Assembly (NCBI GenBank): GCA_032718475.1
Contig: JAUCBJ010008093.1
Coordinates: forward strand, 1-64,000
Source: Nemertoderma westbladi
Lineage: Eukaryota; Xenacoelomorpha; Nemertodermatida; Nemertodermatidae
DNA length: 64,000 bases
Direction of reading: 5' to 3'
Part shown: positions 21,401-33,082 of the stretch, piece by piece
How the letters are laid out: every line of letters starts with the position of its first letter
Numbering within the stretch: position 1 is the first letter of the stretch
Made by a program: the position numbers and the translations under genes
Notes under the pieces: model-generated
Told to the model about the DNA's origin: nothing
Databases searched by the model: none
Seen by the model: only the letters and a program-made list of their open reading frames with translations

Positions 21401-22397
21401 GTTGAGGAGTAATAGACTCAGCTGTGATTGGTCTATCCTGTACTACATTATTAACAGATTCATCAGTGACGGGATTGACATTGATTTTAGGAGTAATCGA
21501 CTCAGCTGTGATTGGTATATCTTGGAATACATTATTAACTGATTTATCAGTCATTTGCCACTTGACCTTAAGGTTTGTGGGTTTAACTGACTCAACAGTT
21601 ATTGGTCTATTGTGGATCGCTTGTTTAACGAACCCTCTAGTAATTGGTTTATTCTGCATTGGTTCATTAACTATCCCTTCAGTTATTGGTCTTCTTTTGT
21701 TTGAAGAAGAAAACTTAACGATTTCCCAGAAGGTTATTCCTTTGTGTTTTGCTTGGTTTCTAAGCCATATAAGCAGATCAATGGTTACGAGCATTACAAA
21801 TACAATTGAGATATGATATGTGAGTACAATGGCAATACGTAGAAATGTTTTGTTGAAAAATTTATCTATGTCACATTCTGTACTGTAAACATCAGATGTT
21901 GTTGTTGTAATATATGTGAAAAGTATAGGAGCCATATATATTGAACAGCTTAGAATCCATGGGAGGCCTACTAGAATGGTAATGTAATAGCGCGATCGTT
22001 TCATATAGAATATAGGGAAGTGGACTGCAACAAATCTATCAAAAGCGATGGCGTCAACAGTTAAACTGGTGGAACTGCTTAAGGTCCAATCCGTTATGCT
22101 GTACAAAATGCAGAAGCCATGTCCATGCGGTAGACTATTCAACATCACATTCTGTAGAAATGATGGAGCCATTCCAAATATTGTATTTATCATATCAGAC
22201 ACAATGAGAGAAATTATTAAGTAGTTATTCTTTGTGCGAAGAGATTTATCCAACATATATGTGATTAAAGCGGCGAGATTTATTAATATCGTTGCTAAGG
22301 TTACAACCCCATAGAAGCTGCCGACAACTATCCAGTTTTGCAAAGTTAATTGGAATGGTCCATATAAGGCGATTTCTCCAGATAGATTCTTATTCAT
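18421..22397 (-). CDS. Class A aminergic-like GPCR with a giant repeat-filled third intracellular loop (2 exons)
   Basis: Exon 1 is 22,397-18,888 and exon 2 is 18,582-18,421, joined by a 305-bp GT-AG intron (ACG|GTAAAC to TTTTCAG|ATA, phase 0). The product is 1223 residues. TM1 is about 22-49, TM2 58-80, Cys96 is 3.25, Asp103 is at 3.32 (the amine-binding position), DRF at 120-122 stands for DRY, and TM5 is about 187-212. Loop 3 then runs about 925 residues, mostly 28-residue repeats. TM6 (SSTPW) ends exon 1; exon 2 supplies TM7 with FWYMNLTLDPLVYF (DPxxY for NPxxY) and a short basic tail. A long loop 3 and short tail fit muscarinic or amine receptors; the ligand is unknown. The TM6 toggle tryptophan is replaced by Ser. 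Without splicing, the frame runs into an intronic minisatellite. Confidence 0.85.
18691..18870 (-). repeat. 30-bp minisatellite in the GPCR intron (6 copies)
   Basis: Six near-identical units of ATATATACAAATACTACAGGTATATGTCAT (minus strand, positions given only for the array) lie within the 305-bp intron. Each unit holds an ACTACAG|GTATAT junction. The array happens to be open in all frames and would otherwise extend the receptor ORF. Confidence 0.9.
19160..21545 (-). repeat. 84-bp coding tandem repeat, 28 full units
   Basis: The unit encodes 28 residues with consensus SVNNVVQDRP, ITAESITPK and NPITDE. I count 28 full copies plus a partial one. Units starting with Ser and with Cys alternate in the C-terminal half, giving a 168-bp dimer. 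Units 4-9 and 11-16 repeat the same order of variants, so a block of about six units was itself duplicated. No stops occur in any copy. Confidence 0.92.
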
Positions 22398-23025
22398 TTT
22401 ATTGAAATTTAGGTCAATGCAATTAATTATAAGTTAAAAAGTAGCATTTGCGTTACTAACTAAGAAATTGCCCACATCCTCAATAATAACGGCGTAAATA
22501 AATGGAAAATTAATGGAATAAAATATAATAAAATTCTGCAATGTAGCAGTACTTAAAATCGGAAGATATCAGGTACTTCCGTATTTGCACATGTACCGGA
22601 TTTAAGATCGTAGATTACAGGATATGGGCCGAGTAACTCAAAAAATCTTGAGATTGACCTTGAAATCAACTTCAAGTTAACCTTGAAACTCAAGTTTCAC
22701 CTTGACTACGATATTCTTGAGATTAAGTCAAGCGGGTAATCTAAAGCAATACTTAGTTAAGGTGAAACTTGAAATTTCAAGGCTCACCTTGAGAATTAAA
22801 GATGGGCGACATAATTTATTTATTTCAGCAGTTGCCTTGGTTATGCTAGCAGTGAAACCCACTGCAACACTTTGGCAATGGTAATTTCGATAACACCACG
22901 GACCTTCTAAACAGTTTTTTAGAAGACTGTAGTTAGTTAGTTTACAGACTACAGTAGTATTTCGAAGGCATGAAAAATCGATCACAATAATTATCCAATA
23001 AATACCTATTTAGACTTAAATACCA

Positions 23026-23039
23026 GTTGCTATGGTAAC
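23026..23039. promoter_or_regulatory. RFX X-box-like palindrome
   Basis: GTTGCTATGGTAAC matches the X-box form GTNRCC-N-RGYAAC well. It lies 629 bases upstream of the GPCR start codon. Similar words recur elsewhere in the window, so a repeat origin is possible. Confidence 0.4.
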
Positions 23040-23194
23040 TTTAAGTAAAACTTATACCGCCGCGCGCGCGCAAAGGAATGACAAAAAGGTAATAATTTAT
23101 TGATCAAGATATTGAATTTCCAACAAAGAATAAAGCGAACTTTTTTTTATCGGAAATAAAGGAGAAAAGTGTATATTTTACATCTTAGCGGCTG

Positions 23195-23208
23195 GTTGCT
23201 ATGGTATC
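23195..23208. promoter_or_regulatory. Second X-box-like word
   Basis: GTTGCTATGGTATC, a one-base variant of the site 169 bases away, lies about 800 bases upstream of the GPCR start. Confidence 0.3.
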
Positions 23209-23340
23209 TAGGTGACGTTAAAATCTTCACAGAAGAATGGCAACTAACCATACTGTACTACTGTATGAAAACTTGATTCAAGTTCTAACTAAATATATCG
23301 TCAGTTATAAAATGTAAAATATACGTTTATATTTAAATAA

Positions 23341-25026
23341 TATTGTGACGGGATCCGAGAATCTCGACCGGTTGTTTATTTACGCATCCTCGCCGTGTGT
23401 GAAAAGTGTTTGTTGTTAGATTGAGAGTTCCGATGTTGTTGGCAGATATGTATAAATATAATAATAGATGAATAATATAAACACAGTTAATAGGTTGTAG
23501 GATTAAGTTAACCGGTAGAATAATATATATGAGATGGTGGTGGCGACGACGGTAATAAAGTCACCATTCTGCCCTAACTGTACTGACTGAGATAACTGAA
23601 TAATATGAGAACACCAACTGGTTATATTGCACTGTTGGCCTTGCTACCCAGATGATGCCTCCCCTGTTCCCCCATTGGCTGATAACCTAATTCTCACCTT
23701 TGCTACTGCGGGAGTGTTTCCCCCCCGCTGCTGTTACTTTCCTTCTCCCCGGAGGCGTAACCTCTGACCCCCATTGTGTGCGGCCCTTTGGGGTTTGTCG
23801 TCCCCGTTTATTGGGGGTGATACGAGGTTGATTGGCAATCAACCTCGTACTCCCCAATATTGCTTAAAGGCGCCCTTTCCAACTTTATCGGGGTTGGTGA
23901 GGCGGAATTGAATCCGCTCACACTCCCCCCCCATGCTATCTTCCCGGTGAGAATATAGCATCAACCTCTAAGTGCGCTTCAATTCTGCTGGAAACTCGAT
24001 CTACTATCGGGTGTGGGGTGGAGTTATTTTTTTTCTTTGGAGCCGGCTTTCCAGGCCGCTCCCTATGGGTATGATAACGCTACCCAGTCTTGGTGCAACT
24101 TCCTATCTTGCACCAAGACATCTGACGTCTCGTGTCGAGCCAATTGTGGACTCTCACACAATTTTAAAAGCTCTCACTCTGCTCTAAACTTTCACTCTAA
24201 CTCCGCTCTTACTCTCTCCCCACTCTTACTCTCTCCCCACACCTGAATCGCACTGTAACTTCTCTCTCGCCAACAGCTCCTCTCACTATCTCTGTGCTCC
24301 TGTACTTGTGCTATCATACTATCTACCTTATCTAAATCTAACTTACTACTTACTCTCTCATCTAAATCTTACTTACTACTTACTACTTACTCTACTAACT
24401 CTAACTCTACTGACTCTAACTCCAACTCTATTAGCTTTCTAACTAGAACTCTCTGCTAAATCTACTCCGCTTACTACTTTCTACGTGGCGCTTTCGGTGC
24501 CCACAACCACCCTCTACTACTACCTCCATCTACGTGGCGCTTGCGGTGCCCACAACCACTCTCTGCTACTACCTCCATCTACGTGGCGCTTCCGGTGCCC
24601 ACAACCTCTCTACTACTACTTTCTACGTGGCGCTTCCGGTGCCCACAACCCTTCTGCTACTCGTGGCATGTTAATATACCAAACTCCCTTACCCACCGAC
24701 TTCTAACCTAACCCGGTACTACGTACCCTCTACTCCCGTGGTATGTTTATACCACACTCCCTATACCCGCCGACTTCTAACCTAACGGTACTAGCTTCTA
24801 ACTAACTTTCTGATTACTTACTAAATTTCTACTTACTATCTTCTACTAACTACTATCTAACAATCTGACTACTAACTTCTTACTATCTTCTACTAACTAT
24901 TACTTTCTACCTTCTACTTATTTATTATTTAATTATTTATTTTAATTAAATAATTATTTGTGCGTGGGAAGGGCGTCTCACCCTCATTCCCACCCCCCTC
25001 AGTCCAACATATTGGACGACTAAACT
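23341..25026. other. Pyrimidine-rich DNA downstream of the Pao remnant
   Basis: On the minus strand this follows the gag-protease ORF. It contains no reverse transcriptase or integrase. It holds a strong hairpin at 23,821, four tandem 48-bp units with CTACGTGGCGCTT..GGTGCCCACAACC (24,482-24,650) and a CT-rich stretch of TACTTACTA-type words up to 24,910. It may be the untranslated or LTR part of the Pao element. Confidence 0.45.
23821..23849. repeat. Nearly perfect hairpin, 14-bp stem
   Basis: TACGAGGTTGATTG and its exact inverse CAATCAACCTCGTA are separated by one G. Outside, TTGGGG / CCCCAA words extend the symmetry with small bulges. Confidence 0.8.
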
Positions 25027-26676
25027 CTAAAGGTGCCCCTCGATCTTCCATCGATTCTTCCATGAGGCACTGTCCCGCTGCCCCCCTGTAACTCCTCTTA
25101 TCTTTCGACCCACTTTCCTCGCCAATTCCAACTCACCAGGAATTGGTTCTCCCTCTTCCGCCACCCTAAAATCGGGTCTCTCCGCCGCCTTCTTAACTTC
25201 CTCGTCTCTTGGCATCAAAATGCCACCTCCCACCTTGTTGACTCCCGGCGGCAGAATGAGAAGAAAGTGAAAGAACAGACAAAACAGAACGTACAATAGT
25301 AGTCCTATCCCTTTCGATCCTGTCTTCTTACTCGACCTCCCCCTTGTCGGTATGCCTCTCAACCGGACCGGCGTCTCTTCCAGACACTCCTCTGGACACT
25401 CCTCCGGACACTCCTCCGGACACTCCTTCGGACAGTCCTCCGGACATCTCGCCATCCGCTCCTCTCCATCCCCATACCGATACTTGCTGGGAAATCCATT
25501 CTCCTCCGCCCACTCTCTTACTTTTACTTCCCCGTCTGGTTTATCTGCTGTGTCCTGTTTCTCCTCTTCGTCCTCAACGTCTTCGGTGCCTGGTAACATG
25601 CACCCTGATGTCTCCATCACCCTGGATGGAATCTTGGTTTTAACTGGGCCGCTAAGCGTCCATCCGAACGGCGTGAGGATTGCCGTCAGATCCCGCTGTC
25701 TGTCTTCGCCGAAGACCGTCTTAATTCTCTCGTGGGCCGCCGGGCAGTCCATTCCTACTATAATGGATACCTTCCTAACGTCCACCTCTAGGATTGAGAA
25801 ATCGATACCGTCCAGGAATCTATATCGTTCGACCTCAATGTTGGTTGGTCGCCTGGCGTTGATATTTATCGATTCTATCACGTGGATGGGGTCGATCGTC
25901 GCCCCATAATCGCATCCCGGTGCAATCGCTGATATCTTACACCGCCCCGTCCTCATCTCCAGGACCTCATCCTTACTTGAGACGGTAGTTACCGCCATTC
26001 TATTCGGCCTCGTCTTTAGCCCTATCTCTTCGGCCACCCAGTTCTCCACCAGCGTGAAGGCTGCTCCGCTGTCGACCAGCATTAATGTCGTTACTGATCG
26101 ACCGCCCTCTCCTGATATCTTCACTGGTACCACCCCGAGTAGTACTTTTCTCTTCTTTCTTGCCATTGTCGTGCTTGTAGCCATTGTTTGGCCCCCAGTC
26201 TCGGACTCTCTAACTGCTGTTTCTCTACACTCTCTGGATCTGTGTCCTTCTACCACACACCGATGACATAGTCCGTTTGCGTCTGTGTAGGCTACACGAT
26301 CTTGTTTGGGCAACGCTTGCCAGTGCTTACAACTCATGGTCTTATGGGTTCCGTCCCGATGTAATTGACATTCGAATCCTGGATTATAGCGTTCCCTGTA
26401 TAGTCCTTCACGTATCGCGCGTAGGTTTATATCTACCAATTTAGTGTTTTGGTTATCTGTACTTGGCCTACTGGGTGTATTGGGATTATGTTTCTTTGTG
26501 TTGTTATTTTCTTTCTGTCCCTGCCACGGTGTGGCCCTGCTCCCAGCTAACTGTGGGCTTGTAGCCCCCTGTGTGGCCGCGTGTGATAGCGACTGTCTTA
26601 CTCTCGGGAATGGATCTTGTAAAAGCTTTTGCGGAATTAGCTGGTTATTTTTCCCGCAAAGTACTCTGTAGGTGTT
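25027..26676 (-). pseudogene. Pao-type gag-protease remnant
   Basis: The frame is open from 26,676 to the stop at 25,027 without an early ATG. It holds Cys/His knuckles (CQLHRDGTHKTMSCKHW, then CHRCVVEGHRSREC) and an aspartic protease of the BEL/Pao kind with LVDSGAAFTLVENWV and a following MDCPAAHE-type block. Further on are a CPEE/CPED tetrapeptide repeat and a hydrophobic stretch (LLLYVLFCLFFHFLLIL) that could span a membrane. The N-terminal side ends exactly where the LTR-like copy 2 begins at 26,673, so the element was cut there. RT, RNase H and integrase are absent. It is a different lineage from the other BEL copies, judging by the sequence. Confidence 0.8.
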
Positions 26677-27765
26677 TTAACGGACATCAAAAGCCGTTTC
26701 CTTACTGTACCGGTGTTTTAGTGGACATAAAAAGCCATTTCTTCTGTATGTGTAATTTAGCGGACATAACTAGCAATTCTATGTCGCAATACGCTAAAAT
26801 CCTCTTGAAGCAGTGTAGTTACTATGACGACAGCTAACAGCTGATCTGTACACGTGGAGCTTTTTCTTTGTTCTCTGTCGTTTCTTTGTTCGGTCGACCA
26901 ATCAGAGCGTTTTTTGACTCTGTGTTGGAGGTTGTATACAGAAACTCATGAATTAAGTCAGTATGTGTATTTTGTCCACAGCCAGAAGACCGGCTTTGGA
27001 ACCTCTGTGTTTTCAGGCTTTAGCCAAACATTAGTAGGCTTAATCATAGAAACGTATATCTGTTATCAATTCTTAACAAATCAATCATAACATAACTCAC
27101 CTAATCATATTGTCAACTACAAACACCGCATTTTTACTGCTATTTACTGTCGGTCATTAATTATATCGGTTGATGGAATATTATTATATTTGGATAATAT
27201 CGATCAATAATCAGAAACCCCAATCTTCTTGATATACTGAAGGTTAGAGAGACCGGTTACATATAACAATTGCGACTTACATTAAAGTGGTTTTGGAGTG
27301 AATCTAATGCTATTTCATAGGCACTACATGAGTCGGTTGTTGTTCTCTTTATATGTGACTAAAATTAGTGAAAGTCGGCAGATCGGTGTGCAGCATTGTG
27401 CAGTAGTGTGTATGATTGTGACTGATAACAAAGCATCTCCTAAGGAATGCGCTATATACGTGAATCCATAGCCATCCCGTTGTGTCTAGTTTAAGTCATA
27501 ACTCTGTTTACATATTTAGAGCGCCACGTCCTAAAGGAACTGTTAATATTTCCAAAAAGTGAATAATATTTGTCAGAAATTATATATTACGATCAGTCGA
27601 ATAATACAGTAGGCCTACACCGCAATAAGGTTAGGCTTCCGAATCCAGTCTCCCGGGTATATCCAGCGGGTGAATGGTCGCGCATAGACTGGCTTCGGCT
27701 AATGTAGTGTATCAAATACTCGTCATAGGCTAAAGTCGATTTATAATCTAGAAGACATCCAAATT
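26673..27765 (+). mobile_element. LTR-like repeat, copy 2
   Basis: A 1093-bp copy running from TGTTTTAACGGACAT to the base before TGGCAGGTTAAACTG. It is the same length, within 2 bp, as copy 3. Near the start TGTTTTA(A/G)(C/T)GGACAT-like words repeat three times, and a CCAAT box with CCAATCAGAGC lies at 26,900. It points towards BEL element 2, 2.3 kb away, so it may be that element's 5' LTR or a solo LTR. Confidence 0.6.
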
Positions 27766-28082
27766 TGGCAGGTTAAACTGCTAAAGGTCTGAAAGCGCGA
27801 ACAATAACATATATTGCTTCTTTATTGCAACGTAGGCAATAAAGCTGAAGTACCGGTCAACCGGTACCCCATAGGCCTAACTACCTAACCACCCGAACCG
27901 GTACTTACAGCAGTACAGGTACAGCAGTATTATTTCGATTGTGATATTGTATACCGGTAGGCTGTTTAAGAGATTAGGGACTGTACACCCCTTGTTTCTT
28001 TTGGAGCTTACTTATTTCTGTCAGTTTTATTTACTTGTAGGTTAATATTGAGCAGAAGACGTGTAAGCCTGCCCAGATTGTA

Positions 28083-28665
28083 CAGATAATTTGTAGGCTG
28101 GACTGTTGTCTGACTGTTGTTGAGTCTGAGGAGATTGTAGTGTGTGTAGAGCGTATGTCCGAAAAAGTACTAGTTAGGAAAGTAGGGGCTTCCAGTGCTG
28201 TGAGGTAAACCCCCTCGAAAGAATAAGTCGTACTACTCGGTTAGAACGCATACTAACTAACCATTTCGGAGTCTGCATATACTGTAGTTTGTTTAGGCTT
28301 GATAGTAGTCTGCCAGCGTTTTGTCTGTATTTTGTATGTGTAGTCTGTACGGGTAGCGTAATATTTCTTATTCAGATAATTTGTAGGCTGGATTGTTGTC
28401 TGGCTGTTGTTAGGTCTGAAGAGATTGCGGTGTGTGTAGAGTGTATGTCCGATAAAGTACTAGTTAGGAAAGTAGGGGCTTCCAGTGCTGTGAGGTAAAC
28501 CCCCTCGAAAGAATAAGTGTACTACTCGGTTAGAACGCATACTAACTAACCATTTCGGAGTCTGCATATACTGTAGTTTGTTTAGGCTTGATAGTAGTCT
28601 ACCAGCGTTTGGTCTGTATTTTGTTTGAGTAGACTGTACGCGTAGCGCAATATTTATTATTCAGA
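28083..28665 (+). repeat. 290-bp tandem duplication
   Basis: The block starting AGATAATTTGTAGGCTGGA recurs 290 bases later at 28,374 with few differences. Shared landmarks include AAAGTACTAGTTAGGAAAGT and ACTACTCGGTTAGAACGCAT. Confidence 0.88.
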
Positions 28666-29602
28666 GTTTATGCGATTATTCGCAACATTCACAACCCCAA
28701 GTTTATTCCTACAGTAATTGTGCTTGTTATACATACCGTTATAGTTAAATTAACCCCGGTACTACATCAGGGCTGCTTGGCGTAGGTAAAGACTGGTGAT
28801 TTTGTGCCCCGGTCACTCCAGCAGATACCGTGGTTCCTTTAGCTGTACAAGTATTTCTAACTACTGATTATTTGTTGTATAAGTACTTGTACCTAATTTA
28901 GGGTTTAGTGTACAATACTTTCCGAAGGTAATTAGTGTGTAGGCAGTATATTTGTGTTGTAAAGTGGTTAATAGGCACATTGGTTCTGGTAGACCGCGGT
29001 AATTAACTTCTAGGTAGGAACACTCCGTGATACATAACGTAGTACTTATAGCGATACGGCTATAAGTCGTCAGACGGTGGTATTTTTCCTATCTGGACAA
29101 CGCAGTATATTTACTACTACTTGTTATTTTCACAATACCGTAGTATCCTGTCCGTTGTAATAACCAGATATTCTAACCCTTTGTTAGGCTGGTTTGTAGA
29201 CTTCTTGTAAAATTACCCTAAAAAATTCGTACGTGTAATTTTTGTGTTTATTTAGAGATTGTAATCTCACCCCGAATTGTACGTAATTTGTAGTAATAAG
29301 TAACTTAGGTAAATTAGAATTATTTGTTTTAGTGTCCAACAAGTAGCACTTCACTCAGAGCGTACAGCTTCTGTGTAGTGACTCTTTCCCAGAAATAATA
29401 ACATTTATTTCAAATATTGACAAAAACCCATTAAAACGGGTATATATATTATAAATCAACTCAAACCGATTTATATAATAGTAGGCCTGTCTTACAACAA
29501 TTAGGTCTTAATGTCAGTTGGACTACTGCTTAAATAACGGTAATCAAGTAAAGTAAAGTAACCAAGTAACCCCTAAAATTCAGAAATTAAATTATTCTAA
29601 AA

Positions 29603-29945
29603 TAATTGACATACCAGTATTTACAATAGGCTTATTATATTTATTTCTATAAATTTAGGCTGAAATTATACCGGTATTCTGTAATTAATTCTAGTCTGTA
29701 ATTATACTTATATATATACTATAAGTTTAAGCTATATACCGGTATTCTGTAATTAATTCTAGTCCATAATTATACTTATATATACTATAAGTGTAAGCTG
29801 TATACCGGTATTCACGATAGGCTTATTATATATTGCTATATATTTGCGCTGAAATTACATACCGGTATTCTGTGACAAACCTAGTCTGTAATAATACTTA
29901 TATATATACTATAAGTGTATACCGGTACTCTAATATATTATATAT
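29603..29945 (+). repeat. AT-rich tandem repeat with ATACCGGTATTC units
   Basis: Units of about 60-70 bp begin with ATACCGGTATTCTGT and contain TTATACTTATATATA and ACTATAAGT. Four to five copies are visible with indels. Confidence 0.8.
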
Positions 29946-30065
29946 ATATCACGTTACACTGAGTAACAATATCGGTAATTAATTACTAGGCTAACAGTTG
30001 ATACTGAATTACTAGACTTGCTTTAACTGTAATACAGCAGTAGGCATCCAACTGTACAAACAAAC

Positions 30066-33000
30066 ATGTCTGACACAAAACAAACACTGTCAGATAGTCT
30101 CTTAGAAAGTGTTAGAATGAGTATTAGACTTAGACAGCGTATTAAAAGGATCTGTGACCAAGATCAAAGTATAGAACATCCCAGACCAAAGTCTAAGTCC
30201 CCTCCTACTGTGCGAAAGATCATCCCTCCAGTAGTAGTATCAGACCCTAGGCTAGTCCAACACCGTAGGTCTATCATAGGCACTCGGGCTCAAGTCAAGC
30301 GGGACCAAGAAGCAGCTGTTCAACAGCAGCAACACTCGAGCCAAGAACTTAGTTTCCAGCGGCCCGACAGCTCCAGTAGTGCTGATACTGTAGAGCTGAC
30401 ACCCAAGCGCGGAGCAAAGATGGCAGATGCGGTTTATTCGGATCCCCTTCTCATCCTTCCTGCAGCCGTACTCACTAGGGTATTGATTGCGGTGGAGGAA
30501 CACCAAATTGATTGGGCGAGAAGTAAGCGATCGACCAAGGATAGTTATGCGGGATACACAAGGGAAGAACTGAAGTCTATTGTCAAGTCGCAATGGAACT
30601 TCCCCGGACCCGGACTCCCGTTTGACTTATCGGAAGCTGCCTGGGAAGACATACACAGGATGGGAGTGACAAAAGAAACATGCGATCCAGCTGTGTGGAA
30701 GAGGTCAGCAGCAGGATACGTACAGGGATTCTTCAGCTCTATGGAGCGATTAGAAGAACAACTGTTTCGACAACCCCAAGGACCTCAAGAGCAGGGAGAG
30801 CTGCTTTATCAAGTTCGAGAAAGAACTCTACGAATCAGACTAATCCTATCGGCCTTTGAGGAAGCTTCGAAAAGAACTCAAGACACGTCGTTGCAAGTGG
30901 CCGTCAAGACTTGGTTCCAACGGGTGAGTCTCAAGGTTCAAGAAACGACCCAGAGGAAATCTCAGCCGGCTGAGCGCTCAACCCATGGAGAATCAACAGA
31001 CGCTACCTTTTCCCAAGTGGAAAGTGAAGTGACAGCAGAAAAACCGCATAAGAGGGATGCTATTGACATCTATCTGTCAGACTATCAACGATTTGTAGGT
31101 GACGAAGAGTTGAGGAGACGGCTGTCTGGACTTCGCCCTAATAGTGAAGGAGCCAAGCTTGTGTTGGACGCAATCGATGCGGATATGATAGCTGCGAACC
31201 AAGCTAAATTTGATGAAAGCAGCCGCATCACTAGGGTCCAAGAAGAACAAGTAAAGAAATGTATAGAAGACGTATAGAAGACAGAAAGACAGCAGCAGCG
31301 GCAATGGCAGCGGCAGAAGCGGAAAGAAAGGCGGCAGTGGCAGCGGCAGCGGCAGAAGCGGAAAGAAAGATCGCAGTGGCAGAAGCAGAACGGAGGGCAT
31401 CTGAAGAGATCGCCCAACTAGAGTTGGAAAATATTCAAGAGAATCAAGACTGCATAAATAAACAGTTAACAGCTAGTCAAATGCAGATGATGAGTCGATC
31501 TACTCCCACAAGACAGGGATATACATCATCTGAGGAAGGCGATACCACCGATCCTGAAGGTGGAGGAAATCGATCTCGTCTCAGCAGACGTAGAAGAATG
31601 TCCCACCGTCAGAAATTGCCTGATTTGCCCCCAGCTGTTCGAAAACAACTAGCTAGCACAGACTTAGGTAGTACAGAACCCACAGACCAAATTAATAAAA
31701 TAGACAGACTCCCTACTATAGTAGATGAGCCTGAAATAATTAGGCCTGTTCTCGAAGCCACCCCTTCGGTGATAGAGACACCTGTACTCCCAGAACCTAC
31801 CTCTAAATTCCCTTTGCATAGCACTAAGCTACCTGTGCCCAGCAGAACAGCCCATGAGACAGTTCATGTCCTGGACTCCGAGCGAAATATTAATGATTTG
31901 TCGCCCGTTGTCCCTCGTCCGCCCGCTACAACGTTGGCGGCTCCCGCTTCGGCGGTCGAGTGGGCAGATGAGAGATGGCGGGTGATGGATCTCCTGCTCG
32001 GGCAGATGCAGGAGACTGTTAAGCAGTTCAAGGGCACAGTAAGGGATAGTAGGTTAGAGTTGCAAGAAGTGCAGCAAAGTATCGCGTTAGAACGCGATAA
32101 ATTAGTAAATACACAAAAGGGTATACCACCACCCCCGGTAACAATGTGTCAACCTGTTAGGTCTGAAGTATCTCATGCGCAAGGTGTGGAGCCTACACGC
32201 ATCTATACTGCTAGTGAAGTAGAAACTCCTATAGTGAACCCTATTAAGGGTAATTATAAACCTGTTGACAATGATATTCCCTATAGACCTGATCATAATC
32301 CGAGAAATTTATATACCGATAACTCGATATTAAATAACACGATGGCCCAAGAAAGTTTTACGCGTCAAATGGCTAGAACCGAAGCCCGTCAAGCGGTAAA
32401 GGTGGGAGAGATAGTCAAGTTCAATGGAGATGAGATGAAATGGTTACCTTTTAATGAATATTACAAAGATAACATACAGAACTCTGTGCTATCTAATGGA
32501 GAGAAACTTAGATTCCTCATTGAGTGCTTGGAAGGATCTCCCAAGTTAATGGCGTTAAAGTTTATTGGACATCCAGATGGATTAAGACAAGTTTGGGATA
32601 CACTAAACCGGTATGGTAATAGGAATAACATAGCTAAATATTTGTATGCAAAATTAGTAGCGCCCCAAAAGTTCATTAGCAGCGGGATAATAGAGTTTTC
32701 CGATGAGATTCAAGAGATCTGTAGACAATTAGATTGCTTAGGTAAGTCTCATGAATATCAGAGTTCTATGGTCATTGGAGCCGTGGCTTCTACTTTACCG
32801 AAGGGTGGAGTAGGTACACGCTGGGATAAAAAAGTGCTATATATGATGGAACAACAACGACGAGACCCTACCATGGCTGATCTCATGTCATTCTTAGATG
32901 GAGAAGTGAAATTACAGCTCCTAAAACAGTCCAGAGAGAAGACACCGGAAAACAAGGTAAGTGAGAAACCCGTTTCTAGGAGAAAGGTAACACCAGTGTG

Positions 33001-33073
33001 TTATACAGACGACAGCGAAAGCCAGACTTCTCAAGGAGAAGATAGCGGGAAAGACACTGAAAGATCTTATTAA
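30066..33073 (+). pseudogene. BEL element 2: Gag region, frameshifted
   Basis: The first frame (30,066-31,277) gives a charged Gag N-terminus. An 11-bp tandem duplication of GTATAGAAGAC (31,261-31,282) breaks it. The next frame (31,259-33,073) continues with an Ala/Glu/Lys coiled coil (residues AAAEAERKAAV) and a DUF1759-type Gag domain (near FIECLEGSPKLMALKF-like residues at 32,510-32,560). It ends at TAA 33,071, but the same frame reopens at ATG 33,083. Element 1 has no stop at this place, so the TAA is probably a mutation. Confidence 0.85.
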
Positions 33074-33082
33074 GTCAATAAA

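Larger units (their letters stand above)
22398..23340. other. Upstream region of the GPCR gene
   Basis: No ORF. At 22,640-22,800 there are short inverted CAAGTTTCACCTTGA / AAGGTGAAACTTG words. A (CG)n run lies at 23,052. Two RFX-type X-box palindromes are listed separately. No TATA box is obvious. Confidence 0.45.
27766..30065 (+). other. Spacer or leader before BEL element 2
   Basis: No supported gene. It starts with a second instance of the candidate primer site (27,766) and contains two separately listed tandem repeats. The remainder is AT-rich with many ACCGGTA words. If copy 2 is the 5' LTR of element 2, this is an unusually long leader. Confidence 0.45.

Noticed and set aside
19218-21542. 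Several long plus-strand ORFs opposite the GPCR
   Set aside because: They mirror the 84-bp repeat. Because 84 is divisible by three and the unit has no stop in those frames, long frames arise automatically. The minus frame alone links to transmembrane domains.
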